From JBBSBR01 sp038251135 (GTDB taxonomy: Bacteria; Patescibacteriota; Saccharimonadia; UBA4664): DNA of 42,891 nucleotides. The DNA lies in contig JBBSBR010000007.1 of the NCBI GenBank assembly GCA_038251135.1, positions 1 through 42,891 on the forward strand. The letters are read 5' to 3'. A model generated the notes under the pieces. The model was not told the DNA's origin. It was given only the letters and a program-made list of their open reading frames with translations, and did no database searches. Position numbers and translations under genes: made by a program. Of this stretch, positions 23,752 through 32,120 are shown one piece after another. Position 1 is the first letter of the stretch, and each line of letters starts with the position of its first letter.

Positions 23752-25671
23752 TTATTTCTTCTCGCCGCCTTCGTCCACTACTTCACCTTCCACGGGACCT
23801 TCTTCGGCGGGCTTGCCGTCGGCTTCGGTGGACTCGACTTCCTCGGGAGCACCCTCGGCGCCCGGCATGTCTTTGTAGAGCGCAGCTCCGACCTTTTGCA
23901 TCTTCTCGGACAGGTCGGCTGAGTGCTTCTCGAGGTCGTCTTTGGACGCATCTTCTTTGGCCAGCAGTTCTTTGGCGGCGGCGATAGCTTCTTCGAGTGA
24001 CTTCACGTCCTCGGCCTCGGCCTTCTCGCCAGCGTCCTTAATCGTCTTCTCGGCGGTATAAACCATGCCGTCCAGCTGGTTGCGCGACTCGACCATCTCC
24101 TTGCGAGCCTTGTCGGACTCGGCGTTGGCTTCGGCCTCCTGCTGCATGCGCTTGATCTCGTCGTCGCTGAGCGCACCGGAACCCTGAATGGTAATGTGCT
24201 GCTCCTTGCCGGTTCCCTTGTCGACAGCCTTGACGTTCACGATGCCGTTGGCGTCGATGTTGAAGGTAACTTCAACTTGCGGTACGCCGCGCGGTGCCGG
24301 TGCAATACCGTCGAGTATGAATCGCCCCAGGCTCTTGTTGTCCTGGGCAAATTCGCGCTCACCCTGAAGGACGTTGATCTCTACCTGGGTCTGAGAATCA
24401 GCGGCGGTACTGTAGACCTGACTCTTGCTGGTTGGAATGGTCGTGTTGCGCTCAATCATGCGTGTGGCCACGCCGCCCATCGTCTCAATCGAGAGTGACA
24501 GCGGGGTAACGTCGAGAAGCAGGATGTCCTTGACGTCGCCCGCAAGCACTCCGCCCTGAATCGCGGCACCGATCGCCACCACCTCGTCGGGGTTCACACC
24601 TTGGAGCGGCTTCTTGCCAAAAATCTTCTCAACCTTGGCCTGAACGGCCGGCATACGAGTCATCCCGCCCACGAGAACCACCTCGTTGATGTCGCTGGCG
24701 TTTAAGCCCGCATCCTTCAGGGCGGCTTCGCACGGGATAGCCGTCCGATCAATGAGGTCGCCCACAAGCTGCTCGAGCTTGGCACGGGTGAGTGTGTAGT
24801 TGAAGTGCTTAGGACCGTTCGCGTCGGCCGTAATGAAGGGCAGGTTGATCTCGCTCTCGTTGGTACTGCTGAGCTCGATCTTGGCCTTCTCGGCGGCTTC
24901 TTTGAGTCGCTGGACGGCGGCCTTGTCGTTCGACAGGTCTGTCCCCTCCTGCTTGCGGTACTCGTCAACTAGGTGGTTCATGATCACGAGGTCGAAGTCG
25001 TCACCGCCGAGGTGGGTATCACCGTTGGTGCTGCGTACTTCGAACACTCCGTCGCCCAGCTCGAGGACCGAAACGTCGAACGTTCCGCCGCCGAGGTCGT
25101 AAACGACGATCTTCTCTTCCTTCTTCTTTTCCAATCCGTAGGCCAGGGCGGCCGCCGTCGGCTCGTTAATTATTCGCTTAACCTCAAGCCCGGCGATCTT
25201 ACCGGCATCCTTGGTCGCCTGGCGCTGAGAGTCGTTGAAGTAGGCCGGTACCGTAATGACGGCTTCGCTGACCGGCTGACCCAGGAAGGCCTCAGCATCG
25301 GCTTTAAGTTTGCTCAAGATCATGGCTGATACCTCTTCGGGGGTATAGTCCTTGTCGCCCATCTTAACCTTGACGGCCTCGCCGCTCTTTAAGATCGCGT
25401 ATGACAAGAGCTTGATATCGCGCTGCACCTCGGTATCTTCGAACTTACGGCCAATGAGGCGCTTTACGCTGTAAATCGTATTGTCCGGGTTAATGACGGC
25501 CTGGCGTTTGGCTACCTGGCCCACCAAACGCTCACCGGTCTTAGATGTGGCGACTATCGACGGGGTGGTGCGGTTACCTTCGGCGTTGGCAATAATCGTC
25601 GGCTGACCGCCCTCCATGACCGCCATGGCTGAGTTGGTTGTGCCTAAGTCGATTCCAATAATTTTACCCAT
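23752..25671 (-). CDS. dnaK: DnaK, Hsp70 chaperone
   Basis: A 639-aa Hsp70 of normal length. N-terminal ATPase signatures IGIDLGTTNSAMAV, VYDLGGGTFDVSVLELG and VVLVGGMTRMPAVQ are intact; the substrate domain follows LLLDVTPLSLSIETMGG, and the C-terminal lid ends in an acidic Glu-rich tail without EEVD, as in bacteria. It binds exposed hydrophobic segments in an ATP cycle with DnaJ and GrpE. Its ATG directly follows the grpE TAA, with GGAG inside the end of grpE. Confidence 0.98.
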   Translation of the reverse strand: MGKIIGIDLGTTNSAMAVMEGGQPTIIANAEGNRTTPSIVATSKTGERLVGQVAKRQAVINPDNTIYSVKRLIGRKFEDTEVQRDIKLLSYAILKSGEAVKVKMGDKDYTPEEVSAMILSKLKADAEAFLGQPVSEAVITVPAYFNDSQRQATKDAGKIAGLEVKRIINEPTAAALAYGLEKKKEEKIVVYDLGGGTFDVSVLELGDGVFEVRSTNGDTHLGGDDFDLVIMNHLVDEYRKQEGTDLSNDKAAVQRLKEAAEKAKIELSSTNESEINLPFITADANGPKHFNYTLTRAKLEQLVGDLIDRTAIPCEAALKDAGLNASDINEVVLVGGMTRMPAVQAKVEKIFGKKPLQGVNPDEVVAIGAAIQGGVLAGDVKDILLLDVTPLSLSIETMGGVATRMIERNTTIPTSKSQVYSTAADSQTQVEINVLQGEREFAQDNKSLGRFILDGIAPAPRGVPQVEVTFNIDANGIVNVKAVDKGTGKEQHITIQGSGALSDDEIKRMQQEAEANAESDKARKEMVESRNQLDGMVYTAEKTIKDAGEKAEAEDVKSLEEAIAAAKELLAKEDASKDDLEKHSADLSEKMQKVGAALYKDMPGAEGAPEEVESTEADGKPAEEGPVEGEVVDEGGEKK

Positions 25672-26271
25672 TTAAATTTCTCCTTCATTCGTGTCAATTA
25701 TTTGTTCAATATCGTCGGTCTCAGCCTCAGTTTCGGTCTTAGGCGGGCTCTCGGATTTGACCTCGTCACTGCGCCCAACCTTCACCATCGCATGTCTGAT
25801 AATAGCTTCTCCCATGCGATATCCGGGCTGGAGCTCCTCCACGACCACCTCATGTTGGCCGTCGCCGTCGGCCATCATAACCGCGTCGTGCAGGCGGGGA
25901 TCGAACGCGTGGCCGCGGCTCTCGAAGCGCTCAACATTGAGAGTTTTCAGCGCTTGATCAAACTGGGCTCGTATACTATCGATTGAAGCGGCCCATTTGG
26001 AATCAACCGACTTGGGACGGTGAGCCTGCTCGTTGTCGAAACTGTCGCGGACGTTCAAAAATTCGCGAACGACGCGGTTTTTGGCAAAGTCCAGCACTTC
26101 ACCGCGCTCTTGTTCGGCGCGGCGTTTGTAGTTTACAAACTCAGCCTGAACTCGCTGTAAATCAGCCGTCAACTCAGCAATCCGATCATCGCCGCCGGAG
26201 ACGTGTTGTTCGCTGTGGCTTTCCACGTGAATTTCGGTGTGACTCTCGTGCTTGTGGTCTTTCTTACTCAT
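25672..26271 (-). CDS. grpE: GrpE, nucleotide-exchange factor of DnaK
   Basis: A 199-aa protein: charged disordered N-terminus rich in His and Glu, a long coiled coil (about 30-90; LTADLQRVQAEFVNYKRRAE) and the C-terminal beta domain with HDAVMMADGDGQHEVVVEEL and GYRMGEAIIRHAMVKV, the family signature. It releases ADP from DnaK and acts as a thermosensor in many bacteria. AGGAGG lies 4-5 nt before the ATG. Second gene of the operon. Confidence 0.96.
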   Translation of the reverse strand: MSKKDHKHESHTEIHVESHSEQHVSGGDDRIAELTADLQRVQAEFVNYKRRAEQERGEVLDFAKNRVVREFLNVRDSFDNEQAHRPKSVDSKWAASIDSIRAQFDQALKTLNVERFESRGHAFDPRLHDAVMMADGDGQHEVVVEELQPGYRMGEAIIRHAMVKVGRSDEVKSESPPKTETEAETDDIEQIIDTNEGEI

Positions 26272-26296
26272 CTATCCTCCTTGGCCTTCCGCGTAA

Positions 26297-26989
26297 CTAA
26301 TTCAATGATTCCTGGAGCAAGCGCCCCGTATACTCGACCATACCGATCACCGAGCCGTAATCCTGACGGGTTGGACCGAGCACCCCGATGTAGCTTCGGT
26401 CACTGAAAGGGCTCTCGAACCGGCTGATAATGAGCGTCACCCCGCTGGCACGGCCGATCGGATTCTCGGCTCCGATATAGACGCTAAGCGGGTCATTGGG
26501 TGCTGCCTCGGCGAGCCACTCCTCGAGACTGTCGAGCAAACGCGCCACCTGATAGGCACTCTCGGCCTGCATAAACTCAGGCTGCTGGAAGAGGCTCGCC
26601 ATGCCCGATAGGTACAGGTTGCCGCCAATGGTCGCCAGACCCAGATTGCGCGTCACGTTGGCCAGGCTCTCGACGGCGTTTTTGATCGCCCGGTCGGCTT
26701 CACCGGCACTCATTACGCGGCGGGTCAGGGCTTGAACCTGACGGCCTTGGGTCTGACTCGCGTCCAGCGCGTTGACGTAGGCCCGGTAACCGCGGTCGGT
26801 CGGCACGCGGCCGGCCGATATGTGGGGCTGCATAATGTAACCCTGGCGCTCAAGTTCGGCCATTTCGGCCCTAAGCGTGGCGCTGGAAGAGTCAAATTGG
26901 TCGCAAATAGCCATCGAGCCGACCGGCTCGGCAGTCTTGGCGTAGAGCTCGACTATAGCTCCCAATATTTCGCGTTGGCGCGGTGTCAT
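26297..26989 (-). CDS. hrcA: HrcA, heat-inducible transcription repressor
   Basis: A 230-aa repressor. The N-terminal winged helix starts TPRQREILGAIVELYAKTAE and contains the recognition part SSATLRAEMAELERQGYIMQ followed by PHISAGRVPTDRGYRAYV, strongly conserved in HrcA. HrcA binds CIRCE and represses the chaperone operon until heat stress. I use ATG 26989, matching the family N-terminus and preceded by GAGGAAG; ATG 27007 would add six residues. It probably represses itself through the CIRCE at 27036-27062. Confidence 0.94.
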   Translation of the reverse strand: MTPRQREILGAIVELYAKTAEPVGSMAICDQFDSSSATLRAEMAELERQGYIMQPHISAGRVPTDRGYRAYVNALDASQTQGRQVQALTRRVMSAGEADRAIKNAVESLANVTRNLGLATIGGNLYLSGMASLFQQPEFMQAESAYQVARLLDSLEEWLAEAAPNDPLSVYIGAENPIGRASGVTLIISRFESPFSDRSYIGVLGPTRQDYGSVIGMVEYTGRLLQESLN

Positions 26990-27023
26990 TGGCGATCGCT
27001 TCCTCATAGTGCTAACAACCCTG

Positions 27024-27062
27024 ATTATACAAAAATTAGCACTCACTAGTCAAGAGTGCTAA
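27024..27062 (-). promoter_or_regulatory. Heat-shock promoter with a perfect CIRCE operator
   Basis: TTAGCACTC (27036-27044), 9-nt spacer, GAGTGCTAA (27054-27062): a consensus CIRCE. Minus strand: TTGACT (-35, 27048-27053) sits in the CIRCE spacer, and TATAAT (-10, 27024-27029) follows 18 bp later. HrcA on CIRCE would cover the -35 and block polymerase. Confidence 0.95.
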
Positions 27063-27080
27063 AAGTCGATAGATTAAGCC

Positions 27081-28226
27081 CTAACGTATTGCGGCCGCAA
27101 CGGCCGGCACGACCCGCTCATCAAAAATTGATGGAATAATCTGCTCGGCCGTCGGCTCCGCTACCAGCGCCGCCAGAGCTTCGGCGGCACCGATCATCAT
27201 CCGATCGGTAATGCGTCGGATGCCGTTATCGAGGGCTCCGCGGAAGATGCCCGGAAAGACGAGGGCGTTGTTGACCTGATTGGGGAAATCCGAGCGGCCG
27301 GTGGCCACCACGGCTGCGCCGGCCCGAACAGCGACGTCCGGCATGATCTCCGGAACCGGATTGGAGAGGGCAAAAATGATTGCATCTCGGTTCATCCGTT
27401 GAATTTGCTCCTCAGTCACCAAATTTGCGCCGGAGACGCCAATGAGCACATCCGCGCCGGCGAGCGCATCCTCGAGCGATCCGGAGCGATTGGCAGGATT
27501 GGTAATTTTCGCCAAAAGCTCCTTGCTGTCGTTCAAACCCTCTCGGCCTGCAAAAACGATTCCGGTCCGATCAACCGCGATTATATCTGCGATGCCGTAG
27601 GCGTGGAGGAGCGCGGCCGTACCCGCTCCGGCGGCACCGGCGCCGAGCAACACGACTTTAAGTTTACGGACATCCTTGCCGGTCACCTTGGCGGCGTTGA
27701 TGAGCCCGGCTAGGACCACGATAGCCGTTCCGTGCTGGTCATCATGCATCACGGGGATATCGAGCTCATTAACCAGGCGTTTCTCGATTTCAAAACAACG
27801 GGGCGCCGAAATGTCTTCCAGATTAATGCCGCCGAAAGTCGGCGCAATGGCTTTGATGGCGGTAATGATCTCCTCGGTATCCTGCGTTCCCAACACCAGC
27901 GGTACTGCATTGACGCCGGCAAAGCTCTTGAAGATCATCGCCTTGCCCTCCATAACCGGGGCGGCGCCGGCCGGACCGATATTACCAAGTCCCAATACGG
28001 CCGAGCCGTCGCTAATAACGGCAACCGTATTGCCCTTCATGGTGTAGTCGCGTGCAGCTTCGGGATGCTCAGCCAGATAAGCTGAGACTGCACCGACGCC
28101 GGGCGTGTAATAGAGGCTTAAATCTTCGGCGGTTGTGATGGCCGATTTATTGGTAACTTCAACCGTGCCGCGGAGGCGCCGGTGCTCGGCCAGCGAACGC
28201 TCGCCGATTTCGTGAGAATCTGTCAT
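27081..28226 (-). CDS. NAD(P)-dependent malic enzyme
   Basis: A 381-aa short bacterial malic enzyme. The N-terminal catalytic domain has LSLYYTPGVGAVSAYLA and NLEDISAPRCFEIEKRL with the metal-binding acids, then VMHDDQHGTAIVVLAGL, and the NAD(P)-binding loop is VLLGAGAAGAGTAALL. Reaction: oxidative decarboxylation of malate to pyruvate, CO2 and NAD(P)H. In a genome probably without a TCA cycle it may supply NADPH or pyruvate (inference). It ends only 18 nt before the CIRCE site. A TAAAGT box lies 6 nt before the ATG, another possible leaderless start. Confidence 0.95.
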   Translation of the reverse strand: MTDSHEIGERSLAEHRRLRGTVEVTNKSAITTAEDLSLYYTPGVGAVSAYLAEHPEAARDYTMKGNTVAVISDGSAVLGLGNIGPAGAAPVMEGKAMIFKSFAGVNAVPLVLGTQDTEEIITAIKAIAPTFGGINLEDISAPRCFEIEKRLVNELDIPVMHDDQHGTAIVVLAGLINAAKVTGKDVRKLKVVLLGAGAAGAGTAALLHAYGIADIIAVDRTGIVFAGREGLNDSKELLAKITNPANRSGSLEDALAGADVLIGVSGANLVTEEQIQRMNRDAIIFALSNPVPEIMPDVAVRAGAAVVATGRSDFPNQVNNALVFPGIFRGALDNGIRRITDRMMIGAAEALAALVAEPTAEQIIPSIFDERVVPAVAAAIR

Positions 28227-28393
28227 GGATCAACTTTACCTTAGATTACTGAATAATACCTGATAAGCTTTCAGCGATCGGAGGGTAAGGCTGAGTTAAG
28301 TAGACCCGCGCCGGCAAATAAGCGGGCATACCGTAAAAGCTGGCTTTGACCCGGACCAAGGAGGCATACTGAATGCAGTAAGTAAGGATCATC

Positions 28394-28846
28394 ATGAAAG
28401 CACCCGATTTTTCCCTGCCCGATCAGTCCGGCACAATACGGAGTTTGAGCGACTATGCCGGCCAATGGCTGGTGGTCTACTTCTATCCCAAGGATGATAC
28501 CCCGGGTTGTACGACCGAGGCCTGCAGTTTTCGCGACGAATACGCCTATCTCCAGGAACAGGGGCTACACGTGGTGGGTATCTCGAAAGATTCGGTGAAA
28601 AGCCACGCCAAGTTTGCCGATAAGTATCGGCTCACTTTCCCGATCTTAGCCGATGAGGATCATGCCGTGATCGAGGCCTATGGAGCATGGGGGCCCAAGA
28701 AGTTCATGGGGCGTGAGTACATGGGTATTAGCCGAATGAGTTTTCTGATCGATCCCGCCGGAGAGATTGCCAAAGAATACCCGAAAGTCACGCCAAAAAC
28801 CCACGTCGGTGAGATATTGCGCGATTTTGCCTCTCTTAAAGCGTAG
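28394..28846 (+). CDS. bcp: Bcp/PrxQ-type thiol peroxidase
   Basis: A 150-aa peroxiredoxin of family length. The active site is YPKDDTPGCTTEACSFRDEY with peroxidatic Cys39 and resolving Cys44 five residues later, the PrxQ alpha pattern. It reduces H2O2 and organic peroxides with thioredoxin-type donors. TAAGGA lies about 5 nt before the ATG. A stronger AAGGAGG 25 nt further up precedes only a Met-Gln mini-ORF (28374). The next gene has its own promoter. Confidence 0.95.
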   Translation: MKAPDFSLPDQSGTIRSLSDYAGQWLVVYFYPKDDTPGCTTEACSFRDEYAYLQEQGLHVVGISKDSVKSHAKFADKYRLTFPILADEDHAVIEAYGAWGPKKFMGREYMGISRMSFLIDPAGEIAKEYPKVTPKTHVGEILRDFASLKA

Positions 28847-28857
28847 ACAACATCGTT

Positions 28858-28880
28858 AATAAGCGGTATAATAGCTTATT
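28858..28880 (+). promoter_or_regulatory. Promoter with palindromic operator for the orphan module
   Basis: AATAAGC (28858-28864) and GCTTATT (28874-28880) form a perfect 7-9-7 inverted repeat whose spacer holds the -10 box TATAAT (28867-28872). A dimeric repressor bound here would block transcription. A weak terminator for bcp is the alternative, as CTTT follows the repeat. Confidence 0.5.
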
Positions 28881-28916
28881 CTTTCCCCTTCTGCCCCCAA
28901 GGAGGTAGGAAGTACC

Positions 28917-29291
28917 ATGACCAAAATCATCAGGGAGTCCTTGCCAGTTACCTTTCAGGAGTTGTGTACCGAAGCCAATCACTTCAACGCCATCGCCGAA
29001 CACTTCCTCAGGATCGGTCAACCGAATTCAGCCCTCCTATCCGTGGCCGCGGCCCGTAGGTGCTGGAGTCAAGCAAGCCGCCTGACGTCGCAACAGCCGA
29101 AGCCGAGCCGGGCAGCCAGAGAAATCTACCAAGGCAACGAAGCTTCGGGACTTCTCTTCACCCAAGCCAACCTGGTGAACAAGCACTGCGATCGAGGTCC
29201 TAGGCCTGGATGGCTTGGGAAAGTCCTCGACTGGATCGACCGCCCATCCAAGCGTTACCCGATTCCGACGCAAGAAAGCAGGCTTCCGTGA
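28917..29291 (+). CDS. 124-aa unknown protein, first gene of the orphan module
   Basis: A helical basic protein: FQELCTEANHFNAIAEHFLR and SALLSVAAARRCWSQASRL suggest a helical-hairpin (TPR-like) arrangement, then a Pro/Arg-rich tail. No signal peptide or membrane segment; not recognised. AAGGAGGT precedes the ATG by 8-9 nt and the -10 box gives a 40-nt leader, so expression should be efficient. It overlaps the next gene by 4 nt (GTGA). Confidence 0.6.
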   Translation: MTKIIRESLPVTFQELCTEANHFNAIAEHFLRIGQPNSALLSVAAARRCWSQASRLTSQQPKPSRAAREIYQGNEASGLLFTQANLVNKHCDRGPRPGWLGKVLDWIDRPSKRYPIPTQESRLP

Positions 29292-29683
29292 ACGACCAGC
29301 TAGAGCACACGCGAGCACGACACCATGCCGACCTCGGCATGGCACTGATACGGAACGATCTTCCGGACGGCTACGAACCGCCGCCCGTCATGTCGGACAG
29401 CCTCAGGGTCTTTGCGGGCATCCAGGAGCTCAGCGTAGCCGACCGGGCCTTCTCGAACTCGAACGAGCCGGATAAAGGTATAAACGTAGATGCCCTCAAG
29501 ACGAAGCTGCTGCTGGCAAGCTGGACGGATCGCCTGGGCCTCGATCGGCCAAGAGGCCGTCAGGTTGCCCGTGAGGCTGCCCGCTTAGCCCGTTCTCTCG
29601 GCGAAAAGCGATGTTTTGTTCAAGCCGAGCTGATCCACTTCTTCGGCTGGAGAGGCGGCTGGCTGGCTGGACCGCTCCGCTAG
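29288..29683 (+). CDS. 131-aa unknown protein, second gene of the orphan module
   Basis: Starts at GTG 29288, overlapping the preceding TGA; a longer frame from 29210 would overlap the first gene and has no SD. Helical and charged: VNDQLEHTRARHHADLGMAL, a Pro-rich linker (PDGYEPPPVMSD), then a long Arg/Ala-rich helix (RGRQVAREAARLARSL). Not recognised. The pair probably forms a functional unit because of coupled translation and a shared strong terminator. Confidence 0.55.
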   Translation: MNDQLEHTRARHHADLGMALIRNDLPDGYEPPPVMSDSLRVFAGIQELSVADRAFSNSNEPDKGINVDALKTKLLLASWTDRLGLDRPRGRQVAREAARLARSLGEKRCFVQAELIHFFGWRGGWLAGPLR

Positions 29684-29703
29684 CTGGGGCTATCCAGCAA
29701 TCG

Positions 29704-29743
29704 ACCCCCGACGGTAAGACCTCACGGTCTTACTGTCGGGGGT
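29704..29743 (+). terminator. Long hairpin terminator after the orphan gene pair
   Basis: An 18-bp stem with one G-U pair (29704-29721 with 29726-29743) and a TCAC loop, followed by TCTTACC. Very stable; may also give RNA stability. Confidence 0.8.
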
Positions 29744-29875
29744 CTTACCATGTACAACGAAGAATTATATTCACTATTGCCTGCAAGCGTTGTATCGTAC
29801 CTGTATTGCGCGCTCCGTGGGCGTGCAAGGTAATCTCCCGAGAAGCCACTTGCTAGCACGATCCCTGGAGGCATG

Positions 29876-29992
29876 ATGAAGAAGCTGCTCAAGTATGGGC
29901 TCGGTACGGCTATTCTCATAACGGTGCCGTATGTACTCGTCTGGGCCGTCGCGGTCATTGACCTCAGAGGCCGGCGCCAGACCGGACGTTAG
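29876..29992 (+). CDS. 38-aa single-span membrane miniprotein A
   Basis: ATG 29876 to TAG 29992. KKLLKYGLGTAILITVPYVL starts the peptide; about 20 hydrophobic residues form one membrane helix, flanked by Lys residues and a basic tail LRGRRQTGR. GGAGG lies 4 nt upstream, so translation is credible; ATG 29873 is too close to the SD. Too short for family recognition. Could be a type I toxin-like peptide, a small regulator of a membrane complex, or a structural component. Confidence 0.5.
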   Translation: MKKLLKYGLGTAILITVPYVLVWAVAVIDLRGRRQTGR

Positions 29993-30028
29993 GCGTGACC
30001 AAGCTCAACTCAAACCGAGAGGCCAATC

Positions 30029-30145
30029 ATGAATCCAAAGACGCTTCTGGGTGTCACCGCAATGCTCGCTGGAGGAGTTGCGCTGACCCTGGTGGTACTC
30101 GCAGCTCAGCTGGTCGTCATCGAGGAGCCTGACGGCCACGTCTAG
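30029..30145 (+). CDS. 38-aa single-span membrane miniprotein B
   Basis: ATG 30029 to TAG 30145, exactly the same length as miniprotein A and 36 nt behind it. MNPKTLLGVTAMLAGGVALT leads into one hydrophobic helix, then an acidic tail EEPDGHV. GAGAGG is 6 nt upstream. The basic tail of A and the acidic tail of B are complementary, so a heteromeric pair is possible (inference). A strong terminator follows. Confidence 0.5.
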   Translation: MNPKTLLGVTAMLAGGVALTLVVLAAQLVVIEEPDGHV

Positions 30146-30180
30146 GCCTAATAACGAAACGCTCAGCTCCAAACAATATA

Positions 30181-30220
30181 CCCCCAACGACAATGCTCCG
30201 GCATCGTTATTGGGGGCTTT
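30181..30220. terminator. Terminator between the miniproteins and lepA
   Basis: CCCCCAA...TTGGGGG outer stem and ATGC/GCAT inner stem (30181-30196 with 30201-30216), two mismatches, loop TCCG, then CTTTGATTTT. Serves the convergent units. Confidence 0.8.
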
Positions 30221-30233
30221 GATTTTCCATTGG

Positions 30234-32084
30234 CTAATCGCGGCTGACCAGCACCATAAAAGCCTCGGCCGGAATATCGACCTTGCCGAAGCGCTTCATG
30301 CGTTTTTTACCTTTCTTCTGCTTGTCGAGAAGCTTGTTTTTGCGGGTGACATCGCCGCCGTAGAGTTTGGCCGTTACGTTCTTGCCCAAGGCCTTCACAT
30401 CTTCACGAGCGATGATCTTGCCGCCGATCGCCGCCTGGAGGCTGACTTCAAATAACTGCTTAGGGATAAGAGTCTTAAGCTTCTCGACGACCTCTTTGCC
30501 GGCTCGGTAAGCCTCATCCGTGTGCAGAATCATCGACAGCGAGTCGATCATAAGCCCACCCACGAGGATGTCGAGACGTACGAGCTTCTCGGCACGGTAA
30601 TCGGCAAGTTCATAATTAAATGAACCGTACCCGCTCGTAATCGATTTGAGCGAGTCATAGAAATCGGTCAATACGTTGGCTAACGGCGCCTCAAACGACA
30701 CAAGCGCCAAGGACTCATCGAGATAGCTCATATTCTTCTGAATGCCGCGGATGCGGTTTATGAGCTGTATGACGCCGCCGACATAATCGTTCGGCACTAC
30801 GACTTCACCCTTGATCCAAGGCTCCTTGATGTGAGCGATACGGCTCGGATCGGGGAGTTCGGCGGCGCTCCGAATGGTCGTTTCGGCGCCGTCGTTTTCG
30901 ATTACGATATAGTCGGTGCTGGGACTCGTCACAACCATGTCGAGACCGTACTCGCGTTCTAGGCGTTCTTTGATGATGTCGAGGTGGAGCAAGCCGAGGA
31001 AACCTACGCGATAGCCAAAACCGAGGACTTGTGAGCTCTCCGGTTCATAAACCAAGGCCGCATCGTTAAGCTTGAGTTTCTCGAGCGCATCCTTGAGGTC
31101 CGGGTACTGCTCACCCGAGCTCGGAAAGAAGCCGGCAAAGACGAATGGTTTGACCTGCCGGTAGCCCGGCAAGCCCTCGGTAGCACGATCTTTCTGAAGA
31201 ATTACGGTGTCACCCACGCGCGCTTCGGCGATCGATTTGAGGTTGGTAACGACATAACCGATCTGACCGGTTTCGATCGTCTCGAGCGGGGTCTGTTTGG
31301 GCGCAAAGATACCCGTCTCAATGGCCAAGCCATCGGCGCGGGTCGCCATGAGTTCAATTTCTTGACCGCGCTTCATGAATCCGTCAACGACGCGAATGAA
31401 CAGGATAACCCCTCGATACTCATCATAGATAGAGTCGAAGATCAGCCCGCGCAGAGGCGCTTCGGGGTTGCCGGTCGGTGCGGGGATTTGGTCGATAATT
31501 GCATCTAAGACGTCGGTGACGCCCTCGCCGGTCTTGCCGGAGACGCGCAGGATCGTGTCCGGATCGCAGCCGAGCAAGTTTGCCACTTCCTGGGACACTC
31601 TCTCCGGGTCGGCCGCGGGGAGGTCGATCTTATTGAGCACCGGGATAATCTCGAGGCCGGCCTCTATTGCCAGATACACGTTGGCAAGCGTCTGGGCTTG
31701 AATCCCCTGGCTGGCATCCACTACGAGTACGGCGCCTTCGCAGGCCGCCAGTGATCGCGAAACTTCATAGCTGAAGTCGACGTGCCCGGGGGTATCGATA
31801 AGGTTCAGCGTGAAGGATTCCGGTCCGGTCGCAGACGCCACATTGGACTCAGACTGACCGCTTGAAACCGCAGTACCATCAGAGTGTTTCCAGGCCATCT
31901 TCACGGGCTGAAGCTTGATCGTAATACCCTTCTCGCGCTCCAGATCCATAGAGTCGAGCAGTTGAGCCTGCATGTCGCGCTTCTGCACGGTGCCGGTAAG
32001 CTCAAGCATACGATCGGCCAAGGTCGATTTACCGTGGTCGATGTGCGCAATAATACAGAAATTTCGAATGTGGGATTGTTTCAT
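30234..32084 (-). CDS. lepA: LepA, elongation factor 4 GTPase
   Basis: A 616-aa translational GTPase. G1 is AHIDHGKSTLADRM near residue 14, G3 DTPGHVDFSYEVSRSL, G4 NKIDLP; EF-G-like domains II, III and V follow, with the LepA-specific C-terminal domain ending KRMKRFGKVDIPAEAFMVLV. Length is slightly above the usual 600 because of a 20-residue insert rich in Ser after the switch I region. It acts on ribosomes, in initiation or back-translocation. No SD before the ATG; a TATACT box lies 21 nt upstream. Confidence 0.97.
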   Translation of the reverse strand: MKQSHIRNFCIIAHIDHGKSTLADRMLELTGTVQKRDMQAQLLDSMDLEREKGITIKLQPVKMAWKHSDGTAVSSGQSESNVASATGPESFTLNLIDTPGHVDFSYEVSRSLAACEGAVLVVDASQGIQAQTLANVYLAIEAGLEIIPVLNKIDLPAADPERVSQEVANLLGCDPDTILRVSGKTGEGVTDVLDAIIDQIPAPTGNPEAPLRGLIFDSIYDEYRGVILFIRVVDGFMKRGQEIELMATRADGLAIETGIFAPKQTPLETIETGQIGYVVTNLKSIAEARVGDTVILQKDRATEGLPGYRQVKPFVFAGFFPSSGEQYPDLKDALEKLKLNDAALVYEPESSQVLGFGYRVGFLGLLHLDIIKERLEREYGLDMVVTSPSTDYIVIENDGAETTIRSAAELPDPSRIAHIKEPWIKGEVVVPNDYVGGVIQLINRIRGIQKNMSYLDESLALVSFEAPLANVLTDFYDSLKSITSGYGSFNYELADYRAEKLVRLDILVGGLMIDSLSMILHTDEAYRAGKEVVEKLKTLIPKQLFEVSLQAAIGGKIIAREDVKALGKNVTAKLYGGDVTRKNKLLDKQKKGKKRMKRFGKVDIPAEAFMVLVSRD

Positions 32085-32120
32085 AGTCTAAGTTTCAGGG
32101 TTTCAAGTATACCCTATATT

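Noticed and set aside
28374..28382. Met-Gln mini-ORF after a strong AAGGAGG upstream of bcp
   Set aside because: Two codons only; more likely a chance SD or a ribosome-standby site. Kept as a remark under bcp.
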